The position numbers and the translations under genes were made by a program. Source: Pelagibacteraceae bacterium AG-319-F18 (GTDB lineage: Bacteria; Pseudomonadota; Alphaproteobacteria; Pelagibacterales; Pelagibacteraceae). From it: a stretch of 41,345 bases of DNA. The stretch lies in NCBI GenBank assembly GCA_003283905.1, contig QBXA01000012.1:1-41345 (forward strand), read 5' to 3'. The notes beneath the pieces are model-generated. The model was not told the DNA's origin and did no database searches. It saw only the letters and a list, made by a program, of their open reading frames with translations. Positions 9,473 through 18,048 of this stretch are shown here, one piece after another; position 1 is the first letter of the stretch; every line of letters starts with the position of its first letter.

Positions 9473-10564
9473 TTAATTTGATATAAAGATTGCTCTAAAA
9501 ATTCATCCAAATCTCCATCTAAAACCTTATCTGGACTTGTACTTTCAAAGTTTGTTCTATTATCTTTTACTAATCTATACGGCTGTAAAACATATGATCT
9601 TATTTGGTGGCCCCATCCAATTTCTGATTTAGATTTTTCCGTATTTTGATTTTCCTGCTCCTTTTTTTTAATTTCATAATCATATAATCTTGCTTTTAAC
9701 ATGTTCATACATGTTTCTTTATTTTTATGCTGAGATCTTTCATTTTGGCATTGAACAACTATTTTAGAAGGTATGTGAGTAATTCGTACAGCACTATCCG
9801 TTGTATTTACATGCTGGCCACCTGCTCCACTTGACCTGTAAGTATCTATTCTTAAGTCTTTTTCAATAATTTCGATATTGATATTTTCATCAACTACTGG
9901 ATATACCCATACACTTGCAAAACTTGTGTGTCGCCTTGCTCCAGAGTCAAACGGAGATATTCTTACTAGTCTATGGATTCCAGATTCTTTTTTAAGCCAC
10001 CCAAACACATAATCACCTTCAACTTTAATTGTTGATGATTTAATGCCAGCTTCATCTCCTTTATGTTCACTAATTAAGTTCGATTTAAAATTTTTTTGAT
10101 CTGCCCATTTTAAGTACATTTTTCTTAACATTTCAGCCCAATCTTGACTTTCTGTACCTCCTGCACCCGCATGTATTTCTATATAGCAGTCTAGAGAGTC
10201 CGCCTCATTTGATAAAAAACATTTAATTTCATTTTTTTTTACTAAGGCTCTAAGTTCTTTAATATTTAGTAATACTTCTTTTTGCACAGACTCATTGTCT
10301 TCCTCCATCGCTAACTCACTTAAATCATCTAAATCAGAAAGCTTTTCTATTGAAATCTTATAAGTATTTAATAGATCCTCAAAAAGTTTTTTCTCTTTAA
10401 TTACTTTTTTTGAATTTTCTTTATCTTGCCAAAAATTGGCTTCTAACATTTTAGCGTTTAATTCTTCGAGTTTTGAATTAATATTATTTTTTTCAAAGAT
10501 ACTCCTTAACTCTAGAGTTAATCTTTTCTATTTCTTTTTTGTAATCTTGATATTTATCATCCAT
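9469..10564 (-). CDS. prfB: Peptide chain release factor 2, with programmed +1 frameshift
   Basis: RF2 terminates translation at UGA and UAA. The gene starts at the ATG at 10564 (overlapping the mrcA stop, TAATG), reads 23 codons to CTT, meets an in-frame TGA at 10493-10495, and must shift +1 there. The shifted product is 364 residues, matching the roughly 365 of E. coli RF2. The recognition loop SPF falls at 203-205 and the peptidyl-hydrolysis motif GGQ at 248-250, almost exactly the E. coli positions (205-207 and 250-252). Without the frameshift the reading frame begins at 10449 and lacks the first 38 residues. The natural stop is also TGA (9469-9471), itself read by RF2, and overlaps the start of the AsmA-like gene. 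Confidence 0.96.
10493..10507 (-). other. prfB: prfB +1 programmed frameshift site
   Basis: Minus strand: an internal Shine-Dalgarno-like AAGGAG (10502-10507), then TAT, slippery CTT (10496-10498) and in-frame TGA (10493-10495) followed by A. Spacing from the SD-like element to CTT is the same 3 bases as in the known E. coli site. Slippage skips one base and continues in the GAA AAA AAT frame into the rest of RF2. In known cases low RF2 lets the ribosome pause and shift, so RF2 controls its own synthesis. Confidence 0.93.
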
Positions 10565-12900
10565 TAATAAAACTTTAATATATTATTAGTGTCTAATCTA
10601 TCATTATTTGAATATAAAACTTTCCCATCAATTACATTTTGTTTTTTAAAGACTTCAATAATTGTATTTTTAGAATTAAATTTTGCTTTTTGACCAGTAT
10701 TTGGGTCAACTACCATCATTACTGTTCCTTCGGCTGCTTTAAAAGGTCTTGCATCTGATTTATTAACAGTTTTTTTAACAAAATTTTTGAAAATAGGTAA
10801 AGCTGTTTTTGAACCAGTTTCGTATCTACCAAGTGGTGAAGGATTATCTAAACCGACATAAACTCCAATTAAAAGATTAGATGTATATCCAACAAACCAT
10901 GTATCTGTGTTTTTATTAGTTGTGCCTGTTTTTCCAGCAATATTCAATTCAAGTTCTCTTAATTTTTTTGCTGTTCCTCTTTGCACAACTCCTTCAAGTA
11001 TTGAGGTCATTTGATAAGATGTTTGGGGAGAAAAAATTTTCTTATAATCATCTTTTATAATTGGGTAATCTTTACCTAAATAAGAAATTTGATCACAATT
11101 AATACATTTTCTTTTATCGTTGTTAAAAATAGTTTTTCCCTCACTATCTTGAATTCTATCTATTAAAATTGGGTCAACAAGTTTACCTCCATTAACAAAT
11201 ACAGAATAAGCTGAGGTTAGTTTTAACAATGTAGTTTCAGCAGATCCAAGTGAAATAGACAAAAGTTCTTCGGGATTATCGTATATACCTAGATTTTCTG
11301 AAAAATTAATAATCTTTTTAATGCCTAGGTCTTGAGCTATTCTAACAGTCATCAAATTTCTAGATTTTTCTAACCCAACTCTCAAAGTTGATTGTCCATA
11401 AAATTTTTTTCCATAATTTTCTGGTTTCCACATTTTAAGATCTTCTCCTTGGTCTAAAACAATAGGAGCATCTAAAATTAAAGATGTTGGGGTATAATTA
11501 TTTTCAAGAGCTAAAGCATAAATAAATGGTTTAAAAGCCGAACCAGGTTGTCTTAAAGCTTGAGTGACTCTGTTAAATTCACTTTTTTTAAAACTAAATC
11601 CACCACTTAAAGCTAGGACTCGACCTGTATAAGGATCCATAATAACTATTCCGCCATTTACTTTTGGCAATTGTTTTAAACTATAATCTTTATCACCAAT
11701 TTTTTTTACATAAACTATGTCGCCAACTTTTAATAATTTATTAAAATCCTTTTTTGTCCAAGAAATATCTTCAAATTTAATTTTTCCATTTAATCTATCC
11801 TCAGTTTCAATATTTGCTGAAAATTTGTTTAATTTTTTAACAATTGCTAATCGCCAATTAATTGAGTCCTCTAAGTTAAACTTCTTGAGATTTTTATTCC
11901 AATTTTTTGAATAACTTTTATTTGTTAATGGTCCTCTCCACCCTTTTCTCTTATCATAAGATAATAATCCGTCTCTAAGTGTTTCGGTTGCTATCTTTTG
12001 AAATTCTAAATTTATAGGTGTATTAATATTGAAACCTTGTTTATAAACTTTATCGTATGTTAAAATTTGTATTACTTTTTTTCGAACATCTTCAATATAA
12101 TATTGAGCATCTTCTAAAAAAATTTTTTTTGATTTATTCAAAATGATCTTTTTATCTTTAAGATAATCGTACTCTTTAGAATCTATATATTCGTTATCAA
12201 GCAGGTTTTTTAAAACTAAATCTCTTCTAAATTTAGCTAACTCCATATCTCTATAAGGATTATATTTGCTTGGTGCCTTAGGTAGAGCTGCTAAAAGAGC
12301 GGCTTCACTATAATCTAAATCTTTAATAGATTTGTCAAAATATTGTAAACTTGCCGCAGCAACTCCATAAGTTCCACTTCCAAGATAAATTTGATTTAAA
12401 TATAGTTCTAAAATTCTTTGTTTAGATAAAGCTCTTTCTATTCTAAATGCTAAAATAGCTTCTTTTATTTTCCTATTAAGACTAACCTCATTTGTTAATA
12501 AAAAATTTTTAGCCACTTGCTGAGTTATTGTTGAGGCACCCTCAAGTCTTTTTGATGAAATTATATTAGAAATGTTGTTAACCACTGCTCTTAAAACTCC
12601 TTTTGCATCAACTCCTGGATGAGAAAAGAAATTTTTGTCCTCAGCTGATAAAAAAGAATTAATTACATTTTTTGGAATTGAGTTAAAAGGAACAAATATC
12701 CTTTTTTCTTTTGAAAAATCAGCAACAAGATCTCCGTTACCAGAATATACCTTACTTGATACGGGTGGTTTGTAGCTTTTAAGAAATCTATAATCGGGAA
12801 TATTATTTGAATAAGACCATAAAATTCCAAATATCAAAATACCAAGCAATAAAACGAGAGATAATGAAATAAATAGTGTATTTTTTAGAAATTTATTCAT
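10564..12900 (-). CDS. mrcA: Penicillin-binding protein 1A, bifunctional peptidoglycan synthase
   Basis: Inner-membrane enzyme that polymerises glycan strands and cross-links peptides in the periplasm. One N-terminal membrane segment (about residues 8-29) is followed by the GT51 glycosyltransferase domain (SAEDKNFFSHPGVD with Glu87; GASTITQQVAKN), an OB-like linker, and the transpeptidase domain with Ser454 and Lys457 (SAFK), SRN, and KTG at 657-659. At 778 residues the length is normal for class A PBPs. It is the first gene of mrcA-prfB-asmA-like and diverges from the RNase E gene. All catalytic residues that I can check are intact. Confidence 0.96.
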   Translation of the reverse strand: MNKFLKNTLFISLSLVLLLGILIFGILWSYSNNIPDYRFLKSYKPPVSSKVYSGNGDLVADFSKEKRIFVPFNSIPKNVINSFLSAEDKNFFSHPGVDAKGVLRAVVNNISNIISSKRLEGASTITQQVAKNFLLTNEVSLNRKIKEAILAFRIERALSKQRILELYLNQIYLGSGTYGVAAASLQYFDKSIKDLDYSEAALLAALPKAPSKYNPYRDMELAKFRRDLVLKNLLDNEYIDSKEYDYLKDKKIILNKSKKIFLEDAQYYIEDVRKKVIQILTYDKVYKQGFNINTPINLEFQKIATETLRDGLLSYDKRKGWRGPLTNKSYSKNWNKNLKKFNLEDSINWRLAIVKKLNKFSANIETEDRLNGKIKFEDISWTKKDFNKLLKVGDIVYVKKIGDKDYSLKQLPKVNGGIVIMDPYTGRVLALSGGFSFKKSEFNRVTQALRQPGSAFKPFIYALALENNYTPTSLILDAPIVLDQGEDLKMWKPENYGKKFYGQSTLRVGLEKSRNLMTVRIAQDLGIKKIINFSENLGIYDNPEELLSISLGSAETTLLKLTSAYSVFVNGGKLVDPILIDRIQDSEGKTIFNNDKRKCINCDQISYLGKDYPIIKDDYKKIFSPQTSYQMTSILEGVVQRGTAKKLRELELNIAGKTGTTNKNTDTWFVGYTSNLLIGVYVGLDNPSPLGRYETGSKTALPIFKNFVKKTVNKSDARPFKAAEGTVMMVVDPNTGQKAKFNSKNTIIEVFKKQNVIDGKVLYSNNDRLDTNNILKFY

Positions 12901-12909
12901 TTTATTTCC

Positions 12910-12915
12910 ATTATA
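12910..12915 (-). promoter_or_regulatory. Putative -10 element of mrcA
   Basis: A perfect TATAAT on the minus strand, 10 bases before the mrcA ATG, in the 104-base divergent spacer (12901-13004). No good -35 is visible at 16-18 bases. The nearness to the ATG would give a very short leader. On the plus strand weak candidates for the RNase E gene (TAGAAT at 12943, TATAAA at 12961) lack convincing -35 partners. Confidence 0.25.
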
Positions 12916-13004
12916 ACTTGGAATTTGTTAAAGATAAGGCACTAGAATAAAACAAAATTTTATAAACACTTAAATTATTAAATGAATAAAACAATCAAAT
13001 TATT

Positions 13005-14831
13005 ATGGAAAAAAATTTATATATCGATGCATCGCATCCTAATGAAACAAGAATTGTTCTTAAATCAGATGATAACATTGAAGACTACGAGTACGAAGGT
13101 TTAAAGAATAATTTAATAAAAAATAACATATATCTAGGTAAAGTTAGTAGGATAGAACCATCTCTTCAAGCTGCTTTTATTGATTTTGGAAGAGAGAGAC
13201 ATGGTTTTTTATCTTTTAACGATATTCAATCTGATTATTACCAAATACCAAAAGCAGATTTAGACAGAATTAAAGAAGAAGAAGAAAAAGCTAGAGAGGA
13301 ACTTTCTAAAGAGGGTGAGGCTAAAGAAGAAGAAAATATTGCTGAGGGAAAACTTGAAATTGATGATCCTATTAATATTGAAAAAGACCCATCAGATGAA
13401 AGTGAAAATGAGACTGATGAAACAAATAATTTAAATGAGGAAATAGAAAAAAAAAAAGAGACAAAATTTAAATTCAAAAGATATAAAATACAGGAAGTTA
13501 TTAAACCAAATCAAGTAATTTTGGTACAAGTCATCAAAGATGAACGGGGCCAAAAAGGCGCAGCACTGAGTACATTTATTTCAATAGCTGGAAAATATAT
13601 TGTGTTAATGCCAAATACTCCAAAAGGTGGAGGAATATCTCGTAAAATATTCAATCCATCAGATAGAAAAAAAATAAGAACAATTTTAAATGAGATTCAA
13701 ATCCCTAAAGAAATGGGTTTAATTGTGAGAACTGCAGGCAGCAATAAAACTAAAAATGAAATTAATAATGATTTAGAAACTCTTGTCAAAACATGGAGTC
13801 AAATTAAAGATAATGCTATTAATTCTATAGCCCCATCATTAATTCATCAAGAAAGTGAAATTATAAAAAGAACTATAAGAGACAAGTTTGATGATAGTAC
13901 TAAGAATATTATAGTTGAAGGTAACGAAGGTTATAAAAAAGCACAAACCTTCATGAAAATGATAATGCCATCAAGTGTCAAAAAGATAAAAAAATATAGA
14001 GGAAAAGTTCCGCTATTTATTGAAGAAAATATTGAACAAAAATTAAATCAAATATTTGAATCAGAAATAAAACTTAAATCAGGAGGATATCTTGTAATTA
14101 ACCCAACTGAAGCACTTGTATCAATCGATATAAATTCTGGTAGCTCAATTAAAGGTAAAAATATAGAAAGCACAGCATTAACTACAAATATTGAAGCTGC
14201 TGAAGAAATTGCTAGGCAAATTAAAATAAGAGATTTGTCTGGTCTAATTATAATCGATTTTATTGATATGCTTAGTTATGGAAATAGAAGATTGGTTGAA
14301 AGGAAAATTAAAGAAAAATGTAGAGCTGATAGAGCTAGAATCCAAATTGGAAGAATAGGTAATTTTGGCCTTCTTGAAATGTCTAGACAAAGGTTGAGAG
14401 AAAGCGCGATAAAATGGAAAGTGACTCTTACAGATGAGTCATTTGCTCAAAAATTACTTAAAACTGTTGAATTAAAAGCAGTTACTAATAAAGCTAAATT
14501 TGTTGAACTTAGAGTTTGTAAAAAAATTTCTGATTTTTTAAAAGAAAATTTTGTTGATGATTTAACTTATTTTGAAAAGAAAAATAAAATGACAATAGAT
14601 ATTGTTAGTGACCCAACACTTATTATCCCAGAATATATAATTAATATTCAAAACAAATCAAAAAAAACAATTGAACTAATCGAACATTTTGAAAAATTAA
14701 AAAACTTAGATATTAAAGTTAAAGAGGTTAAGATTATTGAAAAGAAAGAAGTTAAAAAATTCCATAAAAAACCTTTTAAAAAGAAACCTTATTTTAAAAA
14801 AAAGTTTGTTAAAAAAAAAGTAGCTATTTAA
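13005..14831 (+). CDS. rne: Ribonuclease E/G family endoribonuclease
   Basis: Endonuclease of mRNA decay and rRNA/tRNA processing. The S1 domain (residues about 35-185) is interrupted by an acidic insertion at about 88-155, as in other alphaproteobacteria. The DNase I-like catalytic domain keeps both metal-binding aspartates, Asp375 in SIDINSG and Asp418 in IIDFIDM, with the expected 43-residue spacing, then [11 protein letters not shown]. The CPxC Zn-link that should follow about 58 residues after Asp418 is absent. The protein ends at 608 residues in a short Lys/Phe-rich tail ([19 protein letters not shown]) instead of the long degradosome scaffold. Length and domains are intermediate between RNase E and RNase G. 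The 3' end overlaps thiG by 8 bases. Confidence 0.93.
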   Translation: MEKNLYIDASHPNETRIVLKSDDNIEDYEYEGLKNNLIKNNIYLGKVSRIEPSLQAAFIDFGRERHGFLSFNDIQSDYYQIPKADLDRIKEEEEKAREELSKEGEAKEEENIAEGKLEIDDPINIEKDPSDESENETDETNNLNEEIEKKKETKFKFKRYKIQEVIKPNQVILVQVIKDERGQKGAALSTFISIAGKYIVLMPNTPKGGGISRKIFNPSDRKKIRTILNEIQIPKEMGLIVRTAGSNKTKNEINNDLETLVKTWSQIKDNAINSIAPSLIHQESEIIKRTIRDKFDDSTKNIIVEGNEGYKKAQTFMKMIMPSSVKKIKKYRGKVPLFIEENIEQKLNQIFESEIKLKSGGYLVINPTEALVSIDINSGSSIKGKNIESTALTTNIEAAEEIARQIKIRDLSGLIIIDFIDMLSYGNRRLVERKIKEKCRADRARIQIGRIGNFGLLEMSRQRLRESAIKWKVTLTDESFAQKLLKTVELKAVTNKAKFVELRVCKKISDFLKENFVDDLTYFEKKNKMTIDIVSDPTLIIPEYIINIQNKSKKTIELIEHFEKLKNLDIKVKEVKIIEKKEVKKFHKKPFKKKPYFKKKFVKKKVAI

Positions 14832-15600
14832 TAATCCCTGTTTTTGGTGAAGATGCAATTCCGTATAAATATTTATTGATACGTCCAGCTAAAAAAGATT
14901 GTCTACCAGCAATCACAGCATTCTTAAAAGCAAGTGCCATATCAAATGGTTTTTTTGCTTTAGCAATTGCAGTATTAACTAGAACTCCATCACATCCTAA
15001 TTCCATTGCAATTGTTGCATCTGAAGCTTGACCCAAACCTGCATCTATAATTAATGGTAACTTTGTTTGCTTTCTAATAATTTGAATGTTCGTTTTATTT
15101 TGAATACCCAAACCTGAACCAATGGGTGCTGCTAATGGCATTATTGCATCAGCTCCTGAGTTTTCTAATCGTTTAGCCATTAATGGATCGTCATTACAAT
15201 AAACCATAACTTTGAAGCCTTCTTTAGCTAAAACTTCTGTTGATTTTAAAGTTTCGATCATGTCTGGAAACAAATTTTGCTTATCTCCTAAAACTTCCAA
15301 TTTAACCAATTTCCAACCACCAATTTCTCTTGCTAATCGAAGTGTTCTTAAAGCTTCTTCCGAATTAAAACATCCTGCAGTGTTTGGTAAATATGTAATT
15401 TTCTTTGGATCAATATAATCCATAAGTAGAGGTTTTTTTTTATCTGTTATGTTTACCCTTCTAACTGCAACAGTTACGATTTCAGCCCCGGAAAGTTTAA
15501 TTGCTTTTGCACACTCGGACATGCTTTTATATTTGCCAGTGCCAACAATTAATCGAGAATTAAATTCTTTATTAGCAATAATTATTTTGTCATTTTTCAC
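14824..15600 (-). CDS. thiG: Thiazole synthase ThiG
   Basis: Builds the thiazole phosphate half of thiamine from deoxyxylulose phosphate, dehydroglycine and the ThiS thiocarboxylate. A TIM-barrel of 258 residues with the Schiff-base Lys100 in VKLEVLGD, phosphate-binding motifs [10 protein letters not shown] and [10 protein letters not shown], and the C-terminal [11 protein letters not shown]. The start codon is GTG, directly after the thiS TAA with no gap. The ribosome binding site lies in the last thiS codons. ThiO/ThiH, ThiF and ThiE partners are not in the window. Confidence 0.96.
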   Translation of the reverse strand: MKNDKIIIANKEFNSRLIVGTGKYKSMSECAKAIKLSGAEIVTVAVRRVNITDKKKPLLMDYIDPKKITYLPNTAGCFNSEEALRTLRLAREIGGWKLVKLEVLGDKQNLFPDMIETLKSTEVLAKEGFKVMVYCNDDPLMAKRLENSGADAIMPLAAPIGSGLGIQNKTNIQIIRKQTKLPLIIDAGLGQASDATIAMELGCDGVLVNTAIAKAKKPFDMALAFKNAVIAGRQSFLAGRINKYLYGIASSPKTGIIK

Positions 15601-15819
15601 TTATCCCCCTCCAATAAAATGAACTATCTCAACTTTATCATTTTTTTTTAAACTAATTTTACTAACATTTTTTTTATCTATTATCTCTTGATTAAGTTCA
15701 ATTGCTACTTTTTTTATAGGAATTTTTAGATGTTTTACTAAATCTGAGATTTTCCAATTCTCAGAAATAGATTTAAACTTACCATTCACTTTAATTTTTA
15801 TTTTTTTTATTTTTTTCAT
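15601..15819 (-). CDS. thiS: Sulfur carrier protein ThiS
   Basis: Small ubiquitin-fold protein whose C-terminal glycine is adenylated and thiocarboxylated to donate sulfur to ThiG. From the ATG at 15819 it has 72 residues and ends IVHFIGGG, the required glycine tail. The frame is open upstream to 15843, but that would overlap aroQ, so the later ATG is chosen. The N-terminus is unusually lysine-rich (KKIKKIKIKV). It forms a two-gene operon with thiG and diverges from aroQ with only 16 bases between the start codons. Confidence 0.93.
   Translation of the reverse strand: MKKIKKIKIKVNGKFKSISENWKISDLVKHLKIPIKKVAIELNQEIIDKKNVSKISLKKNDKVEIVHFIGGG
15608..15612 (-). promoter_or_regulatory. Ribosome binding site of thiG inside the thiS glycine codons
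   Basis: The codons of the obligatory ThiS C-terminus (GGA GGG GGA) contain GGAGG, 7 bases before the thiG GTG. This strong site explains why a GTG start directly after the thiS stop can work, and it makes thiG translation dependent on the thiS reading frame. Confidence 0.8.
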
Positions 15820-15835
15820 CGTATATAAGAGTTGA

Positions 15836-16285
15836 ATGAACAATAAAATAATTATTATTAATGGTCCAAATCTTAATCTATTAGGTGAAAGAGAACAATC
15901 ACAATATGGTTCAGCTACTTTTGAACAATTGAAAGAAAATTGTATAAAAAAATCAAATGAGATTGGTATAGAATTAGAGTTTGCTCAATCAAATATTGAA
16001 GGAGAGCTTGTAAATTTAATTCAAGACTCTAGAAAAAAATATGATGGCATGATTATAAATGCTGCGGGATTTACACATACTTCAGTAGCAATTAGAGATG
16101 CTCTTGATTTATTTAAAAAACCAATAATCGAATTACATATATCAAATATATATAAAAGAGAGGAATTTAGGCATAAATCTCTTATAAGTGATATAGCAAC
16201 AGGAGGAATTTTTGGTTTAGGTGTTGAGGGTTATATTTTGGCCATAATTTCAATAGAGAAGCTTTTAAAAAATGAAAATAGATAA
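15836..16285 (+). CDS. aroQ: Type II 3-dehydroquinate dehydratase
   Basis: Third step of the shikimate pathway. The 149-residue protein has every type II marker: NGPNLNLLG near the N-terminus, Tyr24 on the flexible loop, NAAGFTHTS at 75-83 with His81, and catalytic His101 in ELHISN. The start lies 16 bases from that of divergent thiS. The 3' end overlaps accB by 14 bases, so it heads the conserved alphaproteobacterial aroQ-accB-accC operon. Confidence 0.97.
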   Translation: MNNKIIIINGPNLNLLGEREQSQYGSATFEQLKENCIKKSNEIGIELEFAQSNIEGELVNLIQDSRKKYDGMIINAAGFTHTSVAIRDALDLFKKPIIELHISNIYKREEFRHKSLISDIATGGIFGLGVEGYILAIISIEKLLKNENR

Positions 16286-16706
16286 AAGTATAATAAAAGT
16301 GTTAAGTGATTATTTAGATGAATTTAATCTCACCGAGATAGAGATTGCTGAAAAGGATACTAAAATTAAAGTCTCAAAAAATAATGTATCTATTAGTAAT
16401 CAACCAGTCGTCACAACAGCTACAACACAAACTGGAAATGAAAAAGTTTCTAATAAATTTAATACAAAATCAGGAACTGAAATTACTTCTCCACTTATCG
16501 GTACAGCATACCATGCACCAGAGCCTGGTGCAAAAAAATTTGTTGAAGTAGGTAAAAAAATTAAAAAAGGTGATACCATAATGATTGTTGAAGCAATGAA
16601 AACAATGAACCACGTCCCCTCAACGGCAGATGGTGTTGTAAAAGAGATTTGTGTTGAAGATGGTCATCCTGTTGAATTTGGTCAAACTATTATCATTCTA
16701 GAATAA
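16272..16706 (+). CDS. accB: Biotin carboxyl carrier protein of acetyl-CoA carboxylase
   Basis: Carries the carboxyl group between AccC and the carboxyltransferase in the first step of fatty-acid synthesis. The 144 residues comprise an N-terminal helical part, a Thr/Gln-rich linker (about 40-70), and the biotinyl domain with target Lys110 in EAMKTMN. The canonical text is EAMKMMN; the Met to Thr change after the lysine is a minor variation. The start overlaps the aroQ 3' end, and accC follows 4 bases after the stop. Confidence 0.97.
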   Translation: MKIDKSIIKVLSDYLDEFNLTEIEIAEKDTKIKVSKNNVSISNQPVVTTATTQTGNEKVSNKFNTKSGTEITSPLIGTAYHAPEPGAKKFVEVGKKIKKGDTIMIVEAMKTMNHVPSTADGVVKEICVEDGHPVEFGQTIIILE

Positions 16707-16710
16707 AATA

Positions 16711-18048
16711 ATGTTTAAAAAAATCTTAATTGCAAACCGTGGGGAAATTGCAGTTAGAATTATTAGAGCTTGTAAGGAATGGGGAATTCCAACTGTGGCT
16801 GTTCATTCTGATGTTGATAGAGAAAGTATGCATGTAAGAATGGCAGATGAAAGTGTATGCATAGGATCTCACCAACCTGCAAACAGCTATTTAAATATTC
16901 CAAATTTAATGTCAGCAATAGAACTTACCAATGCTGACGCTGTACATCCTGGTTATGGATTTTTATCTGAAAATGCTAGTTTTGCTAAAATTCTTGAAGA
17001 AAATAAAATAAGTTTTATTGGTGCATCATCTAAACATATAAAAATGATGGGAGATAAGATTCAAGCAAAGATAATTGCTAAAGAGAATGGTTTACCAGTA
17101 ATTGAAGGTTCTGAGGGTGGTGTTACTGATATAGCTCAAGCTAAAGAACTGTGTAAAAAAATTGGATTTCCAGTCTTAATTAAAGCTTCAGGTGGTGGAG
17201 GTGGAAAAGGTATGAAAATTGTTTACAAAGCTGAAGAATTTGAAACCTTATTTTCTACTGCAAAATCAGAAGCACAAAAATACTTTGGTAATGATGAAGT
17301 TTATATCGAGAAGTTTTTTCAAAATCCAAGACATATAGAAGTTCAAATTTTAGCAGGTAAAAATAATGTTGTACACCTTCATGAAAGAGATTGCTCTGTT
17401 CAAAGAAGGCACCAAAAATTAATTGAAGAAACACCAAGCCCTGTTCTTAATGATGAAATCAGAAAAGATTTATTTGAAAGAACAGTGAATATGGTTGCAA
17501 AAATTGGTTACATGGGAGCTGGAACAGTAGAATTTATTTATGAAGATGGAAAATTTTATTTTCTAGAAATGAATACGAGAGTACAAGTTGAGCATCCTGT
17601 AACAGAAATGGTAACCGGTGTTGACATTATTAAGGAGCAAATATGGATCGCTTTTTCTGGAGAAACAACTTTAAAACAGAGTGAAATAAACCCAAGAGGT
17701 CATGCAATTGAGTGTAGAATAAATGCAGAAGATGCAAGTAAAAACTTTCAACCATCGCCTGGAACCATAGGTATGTGTCATCAACCATCAGGTTTTAGAA
17801 CAAGAGTAGATGGAGCTATTTTTCAAGGATATAAAGTTACTCCTTATTATGATAGTATGGTTTGTAAACTAATTTGTCATGGAAGAAATAGGACAGAGGC
17901 AATTCAAAGGATGAATAGATCACTAGATGAATTTGTGATTGAGGGGATTACAACAACCATTTCACTCCATAAAAAACTATTAAGTCATAAAAAATTTATT
18001 AATTCTGACTTTAACGTTAGTTGGTTAGACAAAGATACAATAGTCTAA
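16711..18048 (+). CDS. accC: Biotin carboxylase subunit of acetyl-CoA carboxylase
   Basis: ATP-grasp enzyme that carboxylates biotin on AccB. The 445 residues (E. coli 449) include the N-terminal ILIANRGEIAVRIIRAC, the glycine-rich ATP lid ASGGGGGKGMKI, the HERDCSVQRRHQK segment and the catalytic EMNTRVQVEHPVTE. It lies 4 bases after accB. The stop is fused with that of the convergent DUF2155 gene (CTAA). In many alphaproteobacteria aat follows accC, but it is absent here. Confidence 0.98.
   Translation: MFKKILIANRGEIAVRIIRACKEWGIPTVAVHSDVDRESMHVRMADESVCIGSHQPANSYLNIPNLMSAIELTNADAVHPGYGFLSENASFAKILEENKISFIGASSKHIKMMGDKIQAKIIAKENGLPVIEGSEGGVTDIAQAKELCKKIGFPVLIKASGGGGGKGMKIVYKAEEFETLFSTAKSEAQKYFGNDEVYIEKFFQNPRHIEVQILAGKNNVVHLHERDCSVQRRHQKLIEETPSPVLNDEIRKDLFERTVNMVAKIGYMGAGTVEFIYEDGKFYFLEMNTRVQVEHPVTEMVTGVDIIKEQIWIAFSGETTLKQSEINPRGHAIECRINAEDASKNFQPSPGTIGMCHQPSGFRTRVDGAIFQGYKVTPYYDSMVCKLICHGRNRTEAIQRMNRSLDEFVIEGITTTISLHKKLLSHKKFINSDFNVSWLDKDTIV

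Noticed and set aside
9469..10449. prfB as a truncated 326-residue gene starting at 10449
   Set aside because: Upstream sequence supplies the missing 38 residues through a classic frameshift site, and the corrected numbering puts SPF and GGQ at the expected positions.
13238..13477. Serine-rich reading frame on the minus strand within the RNase E gene
   Set aside because: It is the complement of the GAA/GAT-rich acidic insertion; serine and phenylalanine richness is a by-product. No ribosome binding site.
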